A stretch of 44,705 nucleotides of DNA from Clostridia bacterium (lineage in GTDB: Bacteria > Bacillota > Clostridia > Oscillospirales > Acutalibacteraceae): the NCBI GenBank assembly GCA_017439545.1, contig JAFSIW010000024.1, positions 1-44,705 on the forward strand, written 5' to 3'. The translations under genes were made by a program, and so were the position numbers. Positions 13,976-22,068 of this stretch are shown piece after piece. The notes below the pieces were generated by a model. The model did no database searches. It was not told the origin of the DNA and saw only the letters and a list, made by a program, of their open reading frames with translations. The stretch's first letter is position 1; the number at the start of each line of letters is the position of its first letter.

Positions 13976-14737
13976 ATGCATCATCTGATTGTATTCGGTG
14001 ACTATGGGCTGGACGATGCGGCGGCAACGGTCAGCCTATTAAAGCAGGGGGAACGCTTTGACCGTATCGACATCGTACCCATCGGGGGCAATGTGCCCAC
14101 GCAGGTGTCCCATCGCAACGCGTTGACCTTGTTGGCACAGTTCCCTCGGTGTCTACCCAAGATTCGGGTGGTGGATACCCGTGAGGTAGCACAGCCCTCG
14201 GAATATCTTGCCGACATTCACGGCACCGACGGAATGGGGGATCTGCTGAAGCCCGTCGTCCCCACGGTGGACAGGGTGGACTACACCCCGTGGCTGGATA
14301 CGCTGACAGGGGAGGAACGGGTACTCAGCTTAGGCCCTATGACGCTGGTGCGCCCTCTGATGGAGCGACACTCCCACCCCTTGGTGGTGATGGGCGGCTG
14401 TATCCATACCCCTCCCAACTTTCGGGGATATGAATTCAACCATTGTCTCAACAAAGAGGCCTTTGCCTTTTGTGCGCCCTTGGCGCAAGCGGTAATCACC
14501 CTGGATACCTGCCGTGTGCCCTCTTTGAATGTGCGGGAATGGGATGTGACGGGGGACGATCTGTACGCTGCCATTTTGCGGCGGGACGTGGCGCTGAGCT
14601 ATCAGCGGGGAGAGGACGGCTGTTACGTTTGGGACGACGTGGCGGCGCACTATATGTTAACCCCTGAGCGGTTTACCACCGTAACCGAGACCGATCCCCA
14701 CGGGGTGACCTATGCCCATGCAAAATTGATAGAGTAA
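13976..14737 (+). CDS. Inosine-uridine nucleoside hydrolase-family protein
   Basis: This 253-residue protein carries degenerate versions of the nucleoside hydrolase signatures. FGDYGLDDAAA (about 6-16) corresponds to the Ca2+-binding DxDxGxDDA motif with the first Asp replaced by Gly. HGTDGMGD (about 81-88), LSLGPMTLVRPL, VVMGGCI, YEFNHCLN and a C-terminal WDDVAA follow in order. The family cleaves ribonucleosides to base plus ribose, but the altered first motif means activity is uncertain; a related ribosyl substrate is possible. AAGGGAGGCGG precedes the ATG; the longer frame from 13925 overlaps the promoter. It is monocistronic. Confidence 0.78.
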   Translation: MHHLIVFGDYGLDDAAATVSLLKQGERFDRIDIVPIGGNVPTQVSHRNALTLLAQFPRCLPKIRVVDTREVAQPSEYLADIHGTDGMGDLLKPVVPTVDRVDYTPWLDTLTGEERVLSLGPMTLVRPLMERHSHPLVVMGGCIHTPPNFRGYEFNHCLNKEAFAFCAPLAQAVITLDTCRVPSLNVREWDVTGDDLYAAILRRDVALSYQRGEDGCYVWDDVAAHYMLTPERFTTVTETDPHGVTYAHAKLIE

Positions 14738-14782
14738 ACCGAGGATGTCGCTAGCGGCACCCTCCGTAAGGAAGGTGCCGCA

Positions 14783-14956
14783 GTTATATTCGCCTAAAGG
14801 CGAGTGATATTGCTTCGCAGTGATATACGGTTATGCCGTGTGATATTCGGCTTCGCCGAGTTTTTATGGCGAATATAATATCACAAAAGCCGCAGGCTTT
14901 TATATCACTTTGCCGCAAGGCAAAATATCACTGCAAACGGTAGTTTGCAATATCAC
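14783..14956. repeat. Multi-hairpin repeat, copy 2 (longest)
   Basis: Four left units have GTKATAT heptamers at 14783, 14804, 14820 and 14840, each followed by a hairpin (TCGCC/GGCGA, TGC/GCA, ACGG/CCGT, TCGGC/GCCGA). A core with GTTTTTATGGCGAATATA follows. Right units have ATATCAC at 14878, 14902, 14925 and 14950, separated by hairpins AAAAGCC/GGCTTTT, TTTGCC/GGCAAA and TGCAAAC/GTTTGCA. The heptamer orientation flips at the core, so left and right arms can pair to form a branched cruciform. A preceding hairpin (CGGCACC/GGTGCCG, about 14756-14781) may terminate the upstream gene. Confidence 0.85.
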
Positions 14957-15032
14957 TTAAACCTGACGAAAAATAAATTTTTTTGTTTTCGGCAAGTAAC
15001 TTTTATATATGCTTAAAAATACGTAACCCACT

Positions 15033-15108
15033 ATGACACTTTCGCTTTTGCGTAAAGTGTCATTTTATATAAAAACAGAGAGACGACTTCTTTACGAAGT
15101 GTCTCTCT
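15033..15108. other. Two adjacent strong hairpins in the 14738-15243 intergenic region
   Basis: ATGACACTTT (15033-15042) pairs perfectly with AAAGTGTCAT (15054-15063). AGAGAGAC plus ACTTC (15077-15090) pairs with GAAGT plus GTCTCTCT (15096-15108) with one bulged G. Both lie in AT-rich sequence and could be terminators or a small RNA. A third weaker hairpin (TTTTTTG/CAAAAAA) follows at about 15124-15140. No ORF was found here. Confidence 0.5.
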
Positions 15109-15158
15109 ATATGCGGCATCTTCTTTTTTGTTTCAAAAAAGAGATTGTTCGAAAAAGG

Positions 15159-15186
15159 TTGAAATTCTTGACATATATGATATAAT
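15159..15186 (+). promoter_or_regulatory. Sigma-A promoter of the polysaccharide operon
   Basis: TTGAAA (15159-15164), a 16-bp spacer and TATAAT (15181-15186). A nearer TTGACA at 15168 is only 7 bp from the -10 and cannot be its -35. Transcription would start near 15193, making the in-frame ATG at 15196 nearly leaderless. Confidence 0.7.
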
Positions 15187-15243
15187 ACTGTTAATATGCG
15201 GTTTTATGTGTCAACGCACCATGATGGGAAAGGACGTGGGACA

Positions 15244-16386
15244 ATGGATATTTTGGTACTGTGCCATTACGGCTTGTATCAGGATCGGTCAACCTCCTTT
15301 GTGCACGCCCAGACCAAAGCCCTTGCCGCCCAGGGGCATCGGGTGCGGGTGATCGTGCCCATCGCCCGAGGCAAGCGGGACGAAAAAGGTCGTCGGTTTT
15401 TCCCGACGCTGTCCACCGAAACGGCGGATGGGGTGGAGCTGTATTACCTGCGGTATCTGTCCTTGTCGGGGTACGGCGAAGGGGGCTTTAACCAAAAACG
15501 GGCGGCAAAGGCCATCGGCCGAAAACTCGCCACCGTGCTGCGGGACTTTTCTCCCGCCCTGCTTCATGCCCACACCTTGGGCTTTGACAGTCAGGTGGGC
15601 GGGGCGCTGAAAGACCGCCTTTCCTGCCCCTTGGTAGTCACCTCCCACGGGTCGGACGCTTCTGTTCCTTACGAAAAAGGGGAGAGGGAAAATCTGCGGG
15701 AATGGTGTGACCAAGCCGACCGAATCGTGGCGGTCAGCTCGGCGCTGGCGGCGAAAATTCGGGATTGCGGCACCAAAACGCCCGTGCAGGTGATCCTCAA
15801 CGGCTTTCGCACCGAGCATTTGCCTGACAAGACCGAGAAGATTCCCGAAACCTTTGTGCAAGTCGGGCATTTGACCCATCAAAAACGGGTGCACGTGACC
15901 GTTCAAGCCTTTGCCGAGATTGCAAAGCAAAGACCCGATGCTCGTCTGACGTTGATCGGCCACGGTCCTGCCCGAGAGGAGCTGGAGACCTTGTGTCACA
16001 CGCTTGGGGTGGCAGATAAGGTCACCTTTACGGGACAGATTCCCAACGCGCAGGTGTTGGCGCATTTGGCAAGCAGTCAATTTTTCGTCATGCCCAGCGT
16101 GCGAGAGGGCTTTGGCATTGTATACGCCGAGGCGATGGCCTGCGGGTGCGTAACCGTGGGCACCAAGGGCGAGGGCATTGCCGATTTGATCCGTGACGGA
16201 GAAAACGGCTTTTTGGTAGAGGCCGACCGTCCCGAAGAGATCGTGGCGGTGGTGAGGGAGTGTTTGCAACATCCCGAAATCGCTGACAAGATTGCCGAAG
16301 CAGGCTGCAGGGATGCGAAGGAATTGACTTGGGCAGCCAATGCCGAAGCGTATATACGATTATTTGAGCAGATAGCTCTTTCATAA
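15244..16386 (+). CDS. Glycosyltransferase family 4 (GT-B) protein
   Basis: This 380-residue retaining-type glycosyltransferase has an N-terminal Rossmann half with HTLGFDSQVGGALKD and TSHGSDAS. The C-terminal half starts VQVGHLTHQKRVHVTVQAF and carries LIGHGPAREELE and the donor-site E-x7-E motif in EGFGIVYAEAMACG (about 297-310). It would transfer a sugar from a nucleotide sugar onto a lipid-linked or polysaccharide acceptor at the cytoplasmic face. ATG 15244 is preferred (AAAGGA at 15230-15235); the in-frame ATG 15196 has no ribosome site. It leads an operon with an O-antigen-ligase-like protein and a flippase. Confidence 0.92.
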   Translation: MDILVLCHYGLYQDRSTSFVHAQTKALAAQGHRVRVIVPIARGKRDEKGRRFFPTLSTETADGVELYYLRYLSLSGYGEGGFNQKRAAKAIGRKLATVLRDFSPALLHAHTLGFDSQVGGALKDRLSCPLVVTSHGSDASVPYEKGERENLREWCDQADRIVAVSSALAAKIRDCGTKTPVQVILNGFRTEHLPDKTEKIPETFVQVGHLTHQKRVHVTVQAFAEIAKQRPDARLTLIGHGPAREELETLCHTLGVADKVTFTGQIPNAQVLAHLASSQFFVMPSVREGFGIVYAEAMACGCVTVGTKGEGIADLIRDGENGFLVEADRPEEIVAVVRECLQHPEIADKIAEAGCRDAKELTWAANAEAYIRLFEQIALS

Positions 16387-16411
16387 TATAACAAAAACGA
16401 GGATGCTGGTT

Positions 16412-17782
16412 ATGCAACAAATTTTATTGGATCGGGTGTTAAATCCCATTGCCAAATTGTATGAGGATATGAGCGATCGGGTACGGGGCATTATTTTTTC
16501 CACCGCCGTCATTTTGCTTTTGCTTTATAATGTGTTCCGTACGCTATTGCTGGATTGTATTCCCTATATGTTTTCTTATACCTTTGGCACCATTTGCGTT
16601 GGGGTGGCCCTTTTGGCTATGATGAAACCCCATATGAAGCCGATTGCTTTTCGTAAATTTCCGCTTGTTTTGTGGCTGACCGGCGGCACTTTGATTTTGG
16701 TGACCTCCTTGCTGTATAACTTCGACTGGCTCTCCGAAGCCTTGCTGGTGCTGGCGGTTTGTCCCGTAGCCTATATCGTGTGGGGCAACACAGACCAAAA
16801 ACGGTTGCTGCGGTTGCTCAGTCGAGCTTGTGTAACCTCTTTTTTGGTGCATATGATCGTGTCGGCGCTGTTGGTGCCGGTAGAAGACCGTCAATATGCC
16901 GGATTGTTTAACAATGTAAACGGTGCCGGCCAATATCTGGTACTGGTATTTGCCTGCCTGATGATCGAATGTTTGCGGCAACACCGCCGCAAATGGGTGG
17001 GCGCTTTGTGCTTTGTTTGGCTGGGTATGTGCAGCGCCCTTATCTTTTACACCAATTCCCGTACAGGACTGGCTTCGGCGGTTGTCGCATTTTTTGTGGT
17101 GCTGGGTGTATATCTGGTGCGGGAGTGGCGCAAAGCAAAAAAAGAAGTTCTCTTGCGGATCTTGTGCATGGTGTTGTCCATTGCCGTTATGTTACCTACC
17201 ACCATTTACCTGTTCCGCGGCGGATATATGGTATCCACCTGGATGCGAGACGTGCTTACCGTTGAAACGGTGACCGATACCGACGTGAATCAAGGCGGGG
17301 TAGGCAGCTTCTTTGAATATGCCAAAACCAAAACCAAAATCACCGACAAAGATATGGATGCCATTTCCACCGGCCGCACCTCCATTTGGAAGGCCTATCT
17401 GAGCCATTCCGCTTTGTTTGGCAGTGACGTGGAAGAAAGCTTTTTTGTAGAAAGCCGCAACGCTAATTACTCTACCGCTCATATGATATGGATTACCTAT
17501 GCCTTCCGACACGGCTATGTGTGCGCCGCCATTATGCTGTTGTATACGTTGGTTATGGGGGTTTTGTCGCTGGTCTATGCCTGGCGGGGCAGGGGAGATC
17601 CGTGGTCTTTATTGCCCCTTGCCATTACGGTGGTGTTTGGCATTACCTCTTTGCTGGCGTCGATCAATACGCCTTATAATTACATCCTCACCATTTACTA
17701 TTATTTCATACAAACCTTATTGATCGGGAAAGGCTTTAAAAAGGATCGAAAAAAAGATGAAAAAACTGTTCCTGAAAATTAA
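16412..17782 (+). CDS. O-antigen ligase/polymerase-like membrane protein
   Basis: This protein of about 456 residues is polytopic with roughly ten to twelve hydrophobic segments and one large extracytoplasmic loop (about residues 280-360) containing TGRTSIWKAYLSHS. That block resembles the conserved R-x3-W region of the Wzy_C/WaaL (O-antigen ligase) superfamily, also seen as NNVNGAGQYLVLVFAC and YTNSRTGLAS earlier in the chain. In context it probably polymerises or ligates an exported glycan. ATG 16412 is preferred because GAGG (16399-16402) is 9 bases before it; ATG 16403 directly abuts that site. It overlaps the flippase gene by 26 bp. Confidence 0.85.
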   Translation: MQQILLDRVLNPIAKLYEDMSDRVRGIIFSTAVILLLLYNVFRTLLLDCIPYMFSYTFGTICVGVALLAMMKPHMKPIAFRKFPLVLWLTGGTLILVTSLLYNFDWLSEALLVLAVCPVAYIVWGNTDQKRLLRLLSRACVTSFLVHMIVSALLVPVEDRQYAGLFNNVNGAGQYLVLVFACLMIECLRQHRRKWVGALCFVWLGMCSALIFYTNSRTGLASAVVAFFVVLGVYLVREWRKAKKEVLLRILCMVLSIAVMLPTTIYLFRGGYMVSTWMRDVLTVETVTDTDVNQGGVGSFFEYAKTKTKITDKDMDAISTGRTSIWKAYLSHSALFGSDVEESFFVESRNANYSTAHMIWITYAFRHGYVCAAIMLLYTLVMGVLSLVYAWRGRGDPWSLLPLAITVVFGITSLLASINTPYNYILTIYYYFIQTLLIGKGFKKDRKKDEKTVPEN

Positions 17783-19070
17783 AGAGTTTGCCAAAGACGG
17801 GCTGTTCCATATTTTCGGCGGCAGCATTGTTTCCAAGGTCGCAGGGGTTTTGTCCACTTTTTTCGTTATTCGACAGCTTGACAAGGTGGCTTACGGCGAA
17901 TACGTCAGCGCCAACAACTTGTTTTCTTATCTGACCACCTTTGTGGGCTTGGGACTTGCCAATGCGGCGTTGCAGTATTGCAGTGAGAAAATTTCACAGC
18001 CCAAAAAGAACGGTATCCACTCCTATTCTCTGTGGTTTGGCAGTGTTTCCAACCTGTTGCTGGTGGCGGTCATTTTTGGCATGGCCTTTGTAAAGCGGGC
18101 TATGGGCGACCATACCGAGGCCTATTACCTCATGCTGATGTCGGGGCTTCCCTTTGTGATGTATCTGCATACCTACTTGCAGATCGTGCTTCGCATTGAC
18201 CTGCGCAACAAGGAGTTCTCCTTCAGCAGTATGGTCTATTCGGTGGCTATGCTGGTAGGCAACGTGGTAATGACCCACTTTTTCGGCGTGCCGGGATTGA
18301 TCGTTTCTACCTACATTGCCAATGTTTTCGGTGCCGTGAACAGCGCCTTCTTCTTGCGCAAGCAACGGTTTTTTGGTGCGCTCCGTAAAAATCGGGAGGC
18401 TCTTACCCCTTCTTACCGAAAAGAGATCACCAACTACGGCTTTATTTATGCTTTTACCGGCTTTTCGTCTATGATGCTGTTGCTGTTGGACGTTACCTGT
18501 CTGGATCTGATCTTAAACGACCCCTCGGTGCTGGCCGACTACAAGGTAGCCACCACCATTCCCACCGCTTGCGCCTTTGTGCCCAGCTGTCTGCTGGTGT
18601 ATTTTTACCCCAAAATGGTCAAAGCCTTTGGCGAGGGCAGGCAAAACGGGCGTCGCTACGTGGGACAATTGATGAAGGTCTTTTTGCTGGTCAACGGCGG
18701 TATTTTTGTGCTGATGGTGCTGGCTTCTCCCATTCTCATCCCCTTGGCGTTCGGTTCTCAGTATAAAGGGGTGGAGATCACCCTGGTGTTCTGCGTGTTG
18801 TGCGTCAACTATTTGGTGCACGCGGTGCAAATGCTCTACAACCACGTGTTGGCGGTGGTCAAACGGCTAAAGGCCAATCTGGTGCTGTCTCTCGCATCGG
18901 GCGGGGTGAAGATTTTGCTGAATATGGTGATGATCACCTGGCTGGGATCGATGGGCGCGGCCATCTCTACCGTGGCAGTTACCTGTCTGATCACGGGATT
19001 GTATATGATTTATCTCCATCGTTTTTATAAACAGCCGGAGGTTGCCGAGGCAAATCCCGAAGAAGAATAA
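17757..19070 (+). CDS. Polysaccharide flippase (Wzx/MATE-like, MOP superfamily)
   Basis: This 437-residue membrane protein has about 12 hydrophobic segments and an N-terminal GSIVSKVAGVLSTFFVIRQLDKVAYGEYVSANNLFSY region typical of oligosaccharide flippases. The second half repeats the pattern (KILLNMVMITWLGSMGAAISTVAVTCLITGLYM). It would move lipid-linked glycan units across the membrane. Its start lies inside the end of the ligase-like gene, so translation is coupled. With the GT4 and the ligase-like protein it forms a minimal three-gene export set that lacks an initiating transferase in this window. Confidence 0.92.
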   Translation: MKKLFLKIKEFAKDGLFHIFGGSIVSKVAGVLSTFFVIRQLDKVAYGEYVSANNLFSYLTTFVGLGLANAALQYCSEKISQPKKNGIHSYSLWFGSVSNLLLVAVIFGMAFVKRAMGDHTEAYYLMLMSGLPFVMYLHTYLQIVLRIDLRNKEFSFSSMVYSVAMLVGNVVMTHFFGVPGLIVSTYIANVFGAVNSAFFLRKQRFFGALRKNREALTPSYRKEITNYGFIYAFTGFSSMMLLLLDVTCLDLILNDPSVLADYKVATTIPTACAFVPSCLLVYFYPKMVKAFGEGRQNGRRYVGQLMKVFLLVNGGIFVLMVLASPILIPLAFGSQYKGVEITLVFCVLCVNYLVHAVQMLYNHVLAVVKRLKANLVLSLASGGVKILLNMVMITWLGSMGAAISTVAVTCLITGLYMIYLHRFYKQPEVAEANPEEE

Positions 19071-19090
19071 AATATTTTAAGAAAATTTTG

Positions 19091-19129
19091 AAAAGGTTGC
19101 ATACTTTTATGCAACCTTTTCTTTTTTTG
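19091..19129 (+). terminator. Terminator after the polysaccharide operon
   Basis: AAAAGGTTGCATA (19091-19103) pairs with TATGCAACCTTTT (19108-19120), followed by C and T7. It separates the polysaccharide operon from the phage head module, for which no clear promoter is visible. Confidence 0.93.
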
Positions 19130-19172
19130 TCGGTATGGTTGTGGGAAGTATGTCCCCGAAGGAGGAAGTAGG

Positions 19173-19643
19173 ATGAATGATAAAGAAAAACTGTTTTGTC
19201 GGTATTATCTCATGACCGGCAATCCCCGAGAGGCCGCTGCACGGGCGGGGTATCGGCTGATGCCCGAGCGTTGGGGACTCAAGCTGTTGGAGCGTACGAG
19301 CGTGCGGGAGTATTTGTCGGCGCTGGCGAAGCAGATGCCTCAAACCGAGAGCGGGCGGTACGGTCTGGAGCGCCTGGCCTTTGGCGCCACCGCCGATGCG
19401 GTGGGTCTGCTGTTGCGGGAAACGCCTCCTACCGCCGAGGAGCTGGAAGAAATGGATCTGTTTATGATCTCCGAGATCAAGCGTCCCAAGGGGGGCGGCA
19501 TGGAGATCAAATTTTTTGACCGCCTAAAGGCAATGGAGCTGCTTTGTTCCCTGACGCAAAAGACCGACGATGACCGCGCCATTCCCTTTTATCAGGCGTT
19601 GACCGAGGGCGCCCGTCGGCTGAAAGGGGTGGGCGAGGAGTGA
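19173..19643 (+). CDS. Phage terminase small subunit
   Basis: This 156-residue protein starts with the Terminase_2-type DNA-binding segment KEKLFCRYYLMTGNPREAAARAGY (the first 20 residues carry the helix-turn-helix core), then KLLERTSVREYLSALAK, an oligomerisation helix region and an acidic C-terminal part. It would recognise phage DNA and regulate the large subunit. The ribosome site AAGGAGG (19159-19165) precedes the ATG. Its stop overlaps the GTG start of the large subunit, showing a translationally coupled pair. It is the first gene of the head module. Confidence 0.88.
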   Translation: MNDKEKLFCRYYLMTGNPREAAARAGYRLMPERWGLKLLERTSVREYLSALAKQMPQTESGRYGLERLAFGATADAVGLLLRETPPTAEELEEMDLFMISEIKRPKGGGMEIKFFDRLKAMELLCSLTQKTDDDRAIPFYQALTEGARRLKGVGEE

Positions 19644-20887
19644 CCTTTGCCCCCTTTTCCCAAAAGCAGATCACAGCCCTTACCTGGTGGTGTCCCGACG
19701 GGCCGTATCGGGAGCGGGATGCCATCATTTGCGACGGGGCGGTGCGCTCGGGCAAGACGCTTTGTATGTCCCTTTCTTTTGTGTTCTGGGCGTTTGCCGA
19801 TTTTGTAAACAGCGATTTTGCCATTTGCGGCAAAACCGTTACTGCCTTAAAGCGGAACATCGTTCATCCCTTGGTGAGTCAACTGACCGATATGGGCTTT
19901 GGGGTGGAATGGAAGCAATCCCGCAATTATATGGACGTGACCTTGCACGGGCGCACCAACCGCTTTTACTTTTTCGGCGGACGGGACGAGTCCTCCGCCT
20001 CCCTGATTCAGGGGATGACCCTGTCGGGGGTGATGCTGGATGAGGTGGCGCTGATGCCCCGCTCCTTTGTGGAACAGGCTTTGGCCCGTTGCTCAGTGAG
20101 CGGCTCCCGTTTTTGGTTTAACTGCAATCCCGAGCATCCCCACCATTGGTTTTATAAAGAGTGGATCGTCAAGTGCCGTCAAAAAAACGCTTTGTATCTC
20201 CACTTTACCATGGAGGATAACCCCTCTTTGACCCCACAGGTGCGGGAGCGGTACGAGCATTTGTACTCCGGCGCCTTTTACGAGCGGTTCGTGCTTGGCA
20301 AATGGGTTGCCGCAGAGGGCTTGGTGTATCCCTTCTTTTCCACACAGCAGCACGTGGGTGCGCCCGAGGGGGATTGCTGTGAATATTATATCTCTTGCGA
20401 TTACGGCACGGTCAACCCTGCCTCCTTTGGCTTGTGGGGGCGGCGGGGAGCGGTCTGGTACCGTATTTGTGAATATTATTATTCCTCTAAGCGTGAAGGT
20501 CAGCAAAAAACCGATGAAGAATACTATGCCGCATTAGAAGAATTAGCAGGTTCTCATTGTATATCGGGGGTGGTGTGTGACCCGTCGGCGGCTTCGTTCA
20601 TGACCTGCATTCGCAGGCACGGCCGTTTTACGGTGATCCCCGCCAAAAACAACGTGACCGACGGCATTCGTCAGGTGGCGGATGCCCTTAGAGAAGGAAA
20701 AATCAAGATCGCCGGGTGCTGTGACGACACCATTCGGGAATTTGCTCTGTACCGATGGGACGAGAATGCCGAAAAGGATCGCCCCATCAAAGAGAATGAT
20801 CACGCCATGGACGACATCCGTTATTTTGTCGCCACGGTGCTCTGCGGCGAGGAAGAAGGCTTTTTTGCCCTTGCCGCGCGGCGATAA
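19640..20887 (+). CDS. Phage terminase large subunit (PBSX-like ATPase/nuclease)
   Basis: This 415-residue protein has an intact Walker A loop, GAVRSGKTLC (about 34-43), a Walker B, GVMLDEVAL (about 131-139), and RNase H-fold nuclease acidic residues in CDYGTVNPASFGLWG, VVCDPSAASF and HAMDDIRY. The length fits PBSX-type large terminases. It would power DNA translocation into proheads and cut concatemers. It starts with GTG, overlapping the small-subunit stop (GTGA). The presence of all motifs argues that the gene is functional or only recently decayed. Confidence 0.93.
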   Translation: MTFAPFSQKQITALTWWCPDGPYRERDAIICDGAVRSGKTLCMSLSFVFWAFADFVNSDFAICGKTVTALKRNIVHPLVSQLTDMGFGVEWKQSRNYMDVTLHGRTNRFYFFGGRDESSASLIQGMTLSGVMLDEVALMPRSFVEQALARCSVSGSRFWFNCNPEHPHHWFYKEWIVKCRQKNALYLHFTMEDNPSLTPQVRERYEHLYSGAFYERFVLGKWVAAEGLVYPFFSTQQHVGAPEGDCCEYYISCDYGTVNPASFGLWGRRGAVWYRICEYYYSSKREGQQKTDEEYYAALEELAGSHCISGVVCDPSAASFMTCIRRHGRFTVIPAKNNVTDGIRQVADALREGKIKIAGCCDDTIREFALYRWDENAEKDRPIKENDHAMDDIRYFVATVLCGEEEGFFALAARR

Positions 20888-20901
20888 AGAAAGGAGAAGT
20901 T

Positions 20902-22065
20902 ATGAAACTACCTCAGTTATGGAAAGCAAAAAAGAGCGAGATCACCCTGCGCCCTTTGCAAACGGCACCCAAACAAAGCCATCCCTTTGGTCAGCTTGAC
21001 CGCTACGTGCCCTTGAGCAGGGGAGAGTTTGCCTTGTATGACGCCATTCGGGAAGCGGTGCCCATTGTGGATGCCGCCATTGGCAAGATCACCGCCCTGA
21101 CCGGTGGCTTTCGGGTAGAATGCGACCATCCCGCTTTGCAAAGAGAGCTGGATGACTTTTTGGAAAAGGTGCCCGTGGGCAGCAGTCTGTACGGCATCGA
21201 TGCCTTTGTGGCACAGCATCTGGAGCAGCTTTTGATGTACGGCACGTCGGTGGGGGAGATTTTGCCCACCGCTTCGGGGGCCACCATCGGCGCATTGCAC
21301 AACGTGCCCTTACAGCATCTTGCCATTGAGCGGGATGAGCACAGCGGCAAGGCTGTTATTTGCGCCGCAGGCAGCGGCGAGCCTACGCCCTTGCCCTATC
21401 AGGAGCTGCTGGTCATGAGCGCCCTCAATCCCAAGCCGGGACAGGTGTGCGGCAATTCCCTGTTAAAGGGCTTGCCCTTCGTTACCGGTGTGTTGCTGAA
21501 AATTTATCACACCATCGGGGTCAACTTTGAGCGGGTAGGGAACCTGCGGTTTGCCGTGACCTATAAGCCCACCAAAGAAGCCGCCGAGCGGGGGGTAGCC
21601 AAGGAACGGGCGATGCAGATTGCCGACGAGTGGCAAAAGGCCATGCGCACTACCCCCGACGGCAAGGTCAGCGACTTTGTGGCGGTGGGGGACGTGGATA
21701 TTCAGGTCATCGGCGCCGACAATCAGATCTTAGACAGTCAGGTGCCGGTGCGGCAAATGCTGGAGCAGATCGTTGCCAAGACCGGCATTCCCCCTTTTAT
21801 GCTGGGGCTGAGCTGGAGCGCCACCGAGCGGATGTCCTCTCAGCAGGCCGATATGCTCACAAGCGAGCTGTGGGCATACCGCCGTCAATTAACGCCGGTC
21901 ATTCAAAAGATCGGCAACCTTTGGTTGCGGATGCAAGGAGCAGGCGGCGGCTGTCGGGTGGTATGGGACGAGATCTCGTTGCAAGACGAGGTGGAAGTGG
22001 CCAACGCCGCTTATACCCGCGCCCGTACCCGTCTGCTGGAACAACAATTAGAACGGGAGGCATAG
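20902..22065 (+). CDS. Phage portal protein
   Basis: This 387-residue protein has the typical portal layout: an N-terminal region with DRYVPLSRGEFALYDAIREAVPIVDAAIGKI, a middle helical/beta part, a DGKVSDFVAVGDVDIQVIGADNQILDSQVPVR block and the conserved clip region KTGIPPFMLGLSWSATERMSSQQADML. It would form the dodecameric ring for DNA entry at one vertex. The ribosome site AAAGGAG precedes the ATG 14 bp after the terL stop. It lies directly before the protease/scaffold gene, as in HK97-like phages. Confidence 0.9.
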   Translation: MKLPQLWKAKKSEITLRPLQTAPKQSHPFGQLDRYVPLSRGEFALYDAIREAVPIVDAAIGKITALTGGFRVECDHPALQRELDDFLEKVPVGSSLYGIDAFVAQHLEQLLMYGTSVGEILPTASGATIGALHNVPLQHLAIERDEHSGKAVICAAGSGEPTPLPYQELLVMSALNPKPGQVCGNSLLKGLPFVTGVLLKIYHTIGVNFERVGNLRFAVTYKPTKEAAERGVAKERAMQIADEWQKAMRTTPDGKVSDFVAVGDVDIQVIGADNQILDSQVPVRQMLEQIVAKTGIPPFMLGLSWSATERMSSQQADMLTSELWAYRRQLTPVIQKIGNLWLRMQGAGGGCRVVWDEISLQDEVEVANAAYTRARTRLLEQQLEREA

Positions 22066-22068
22066 GTC

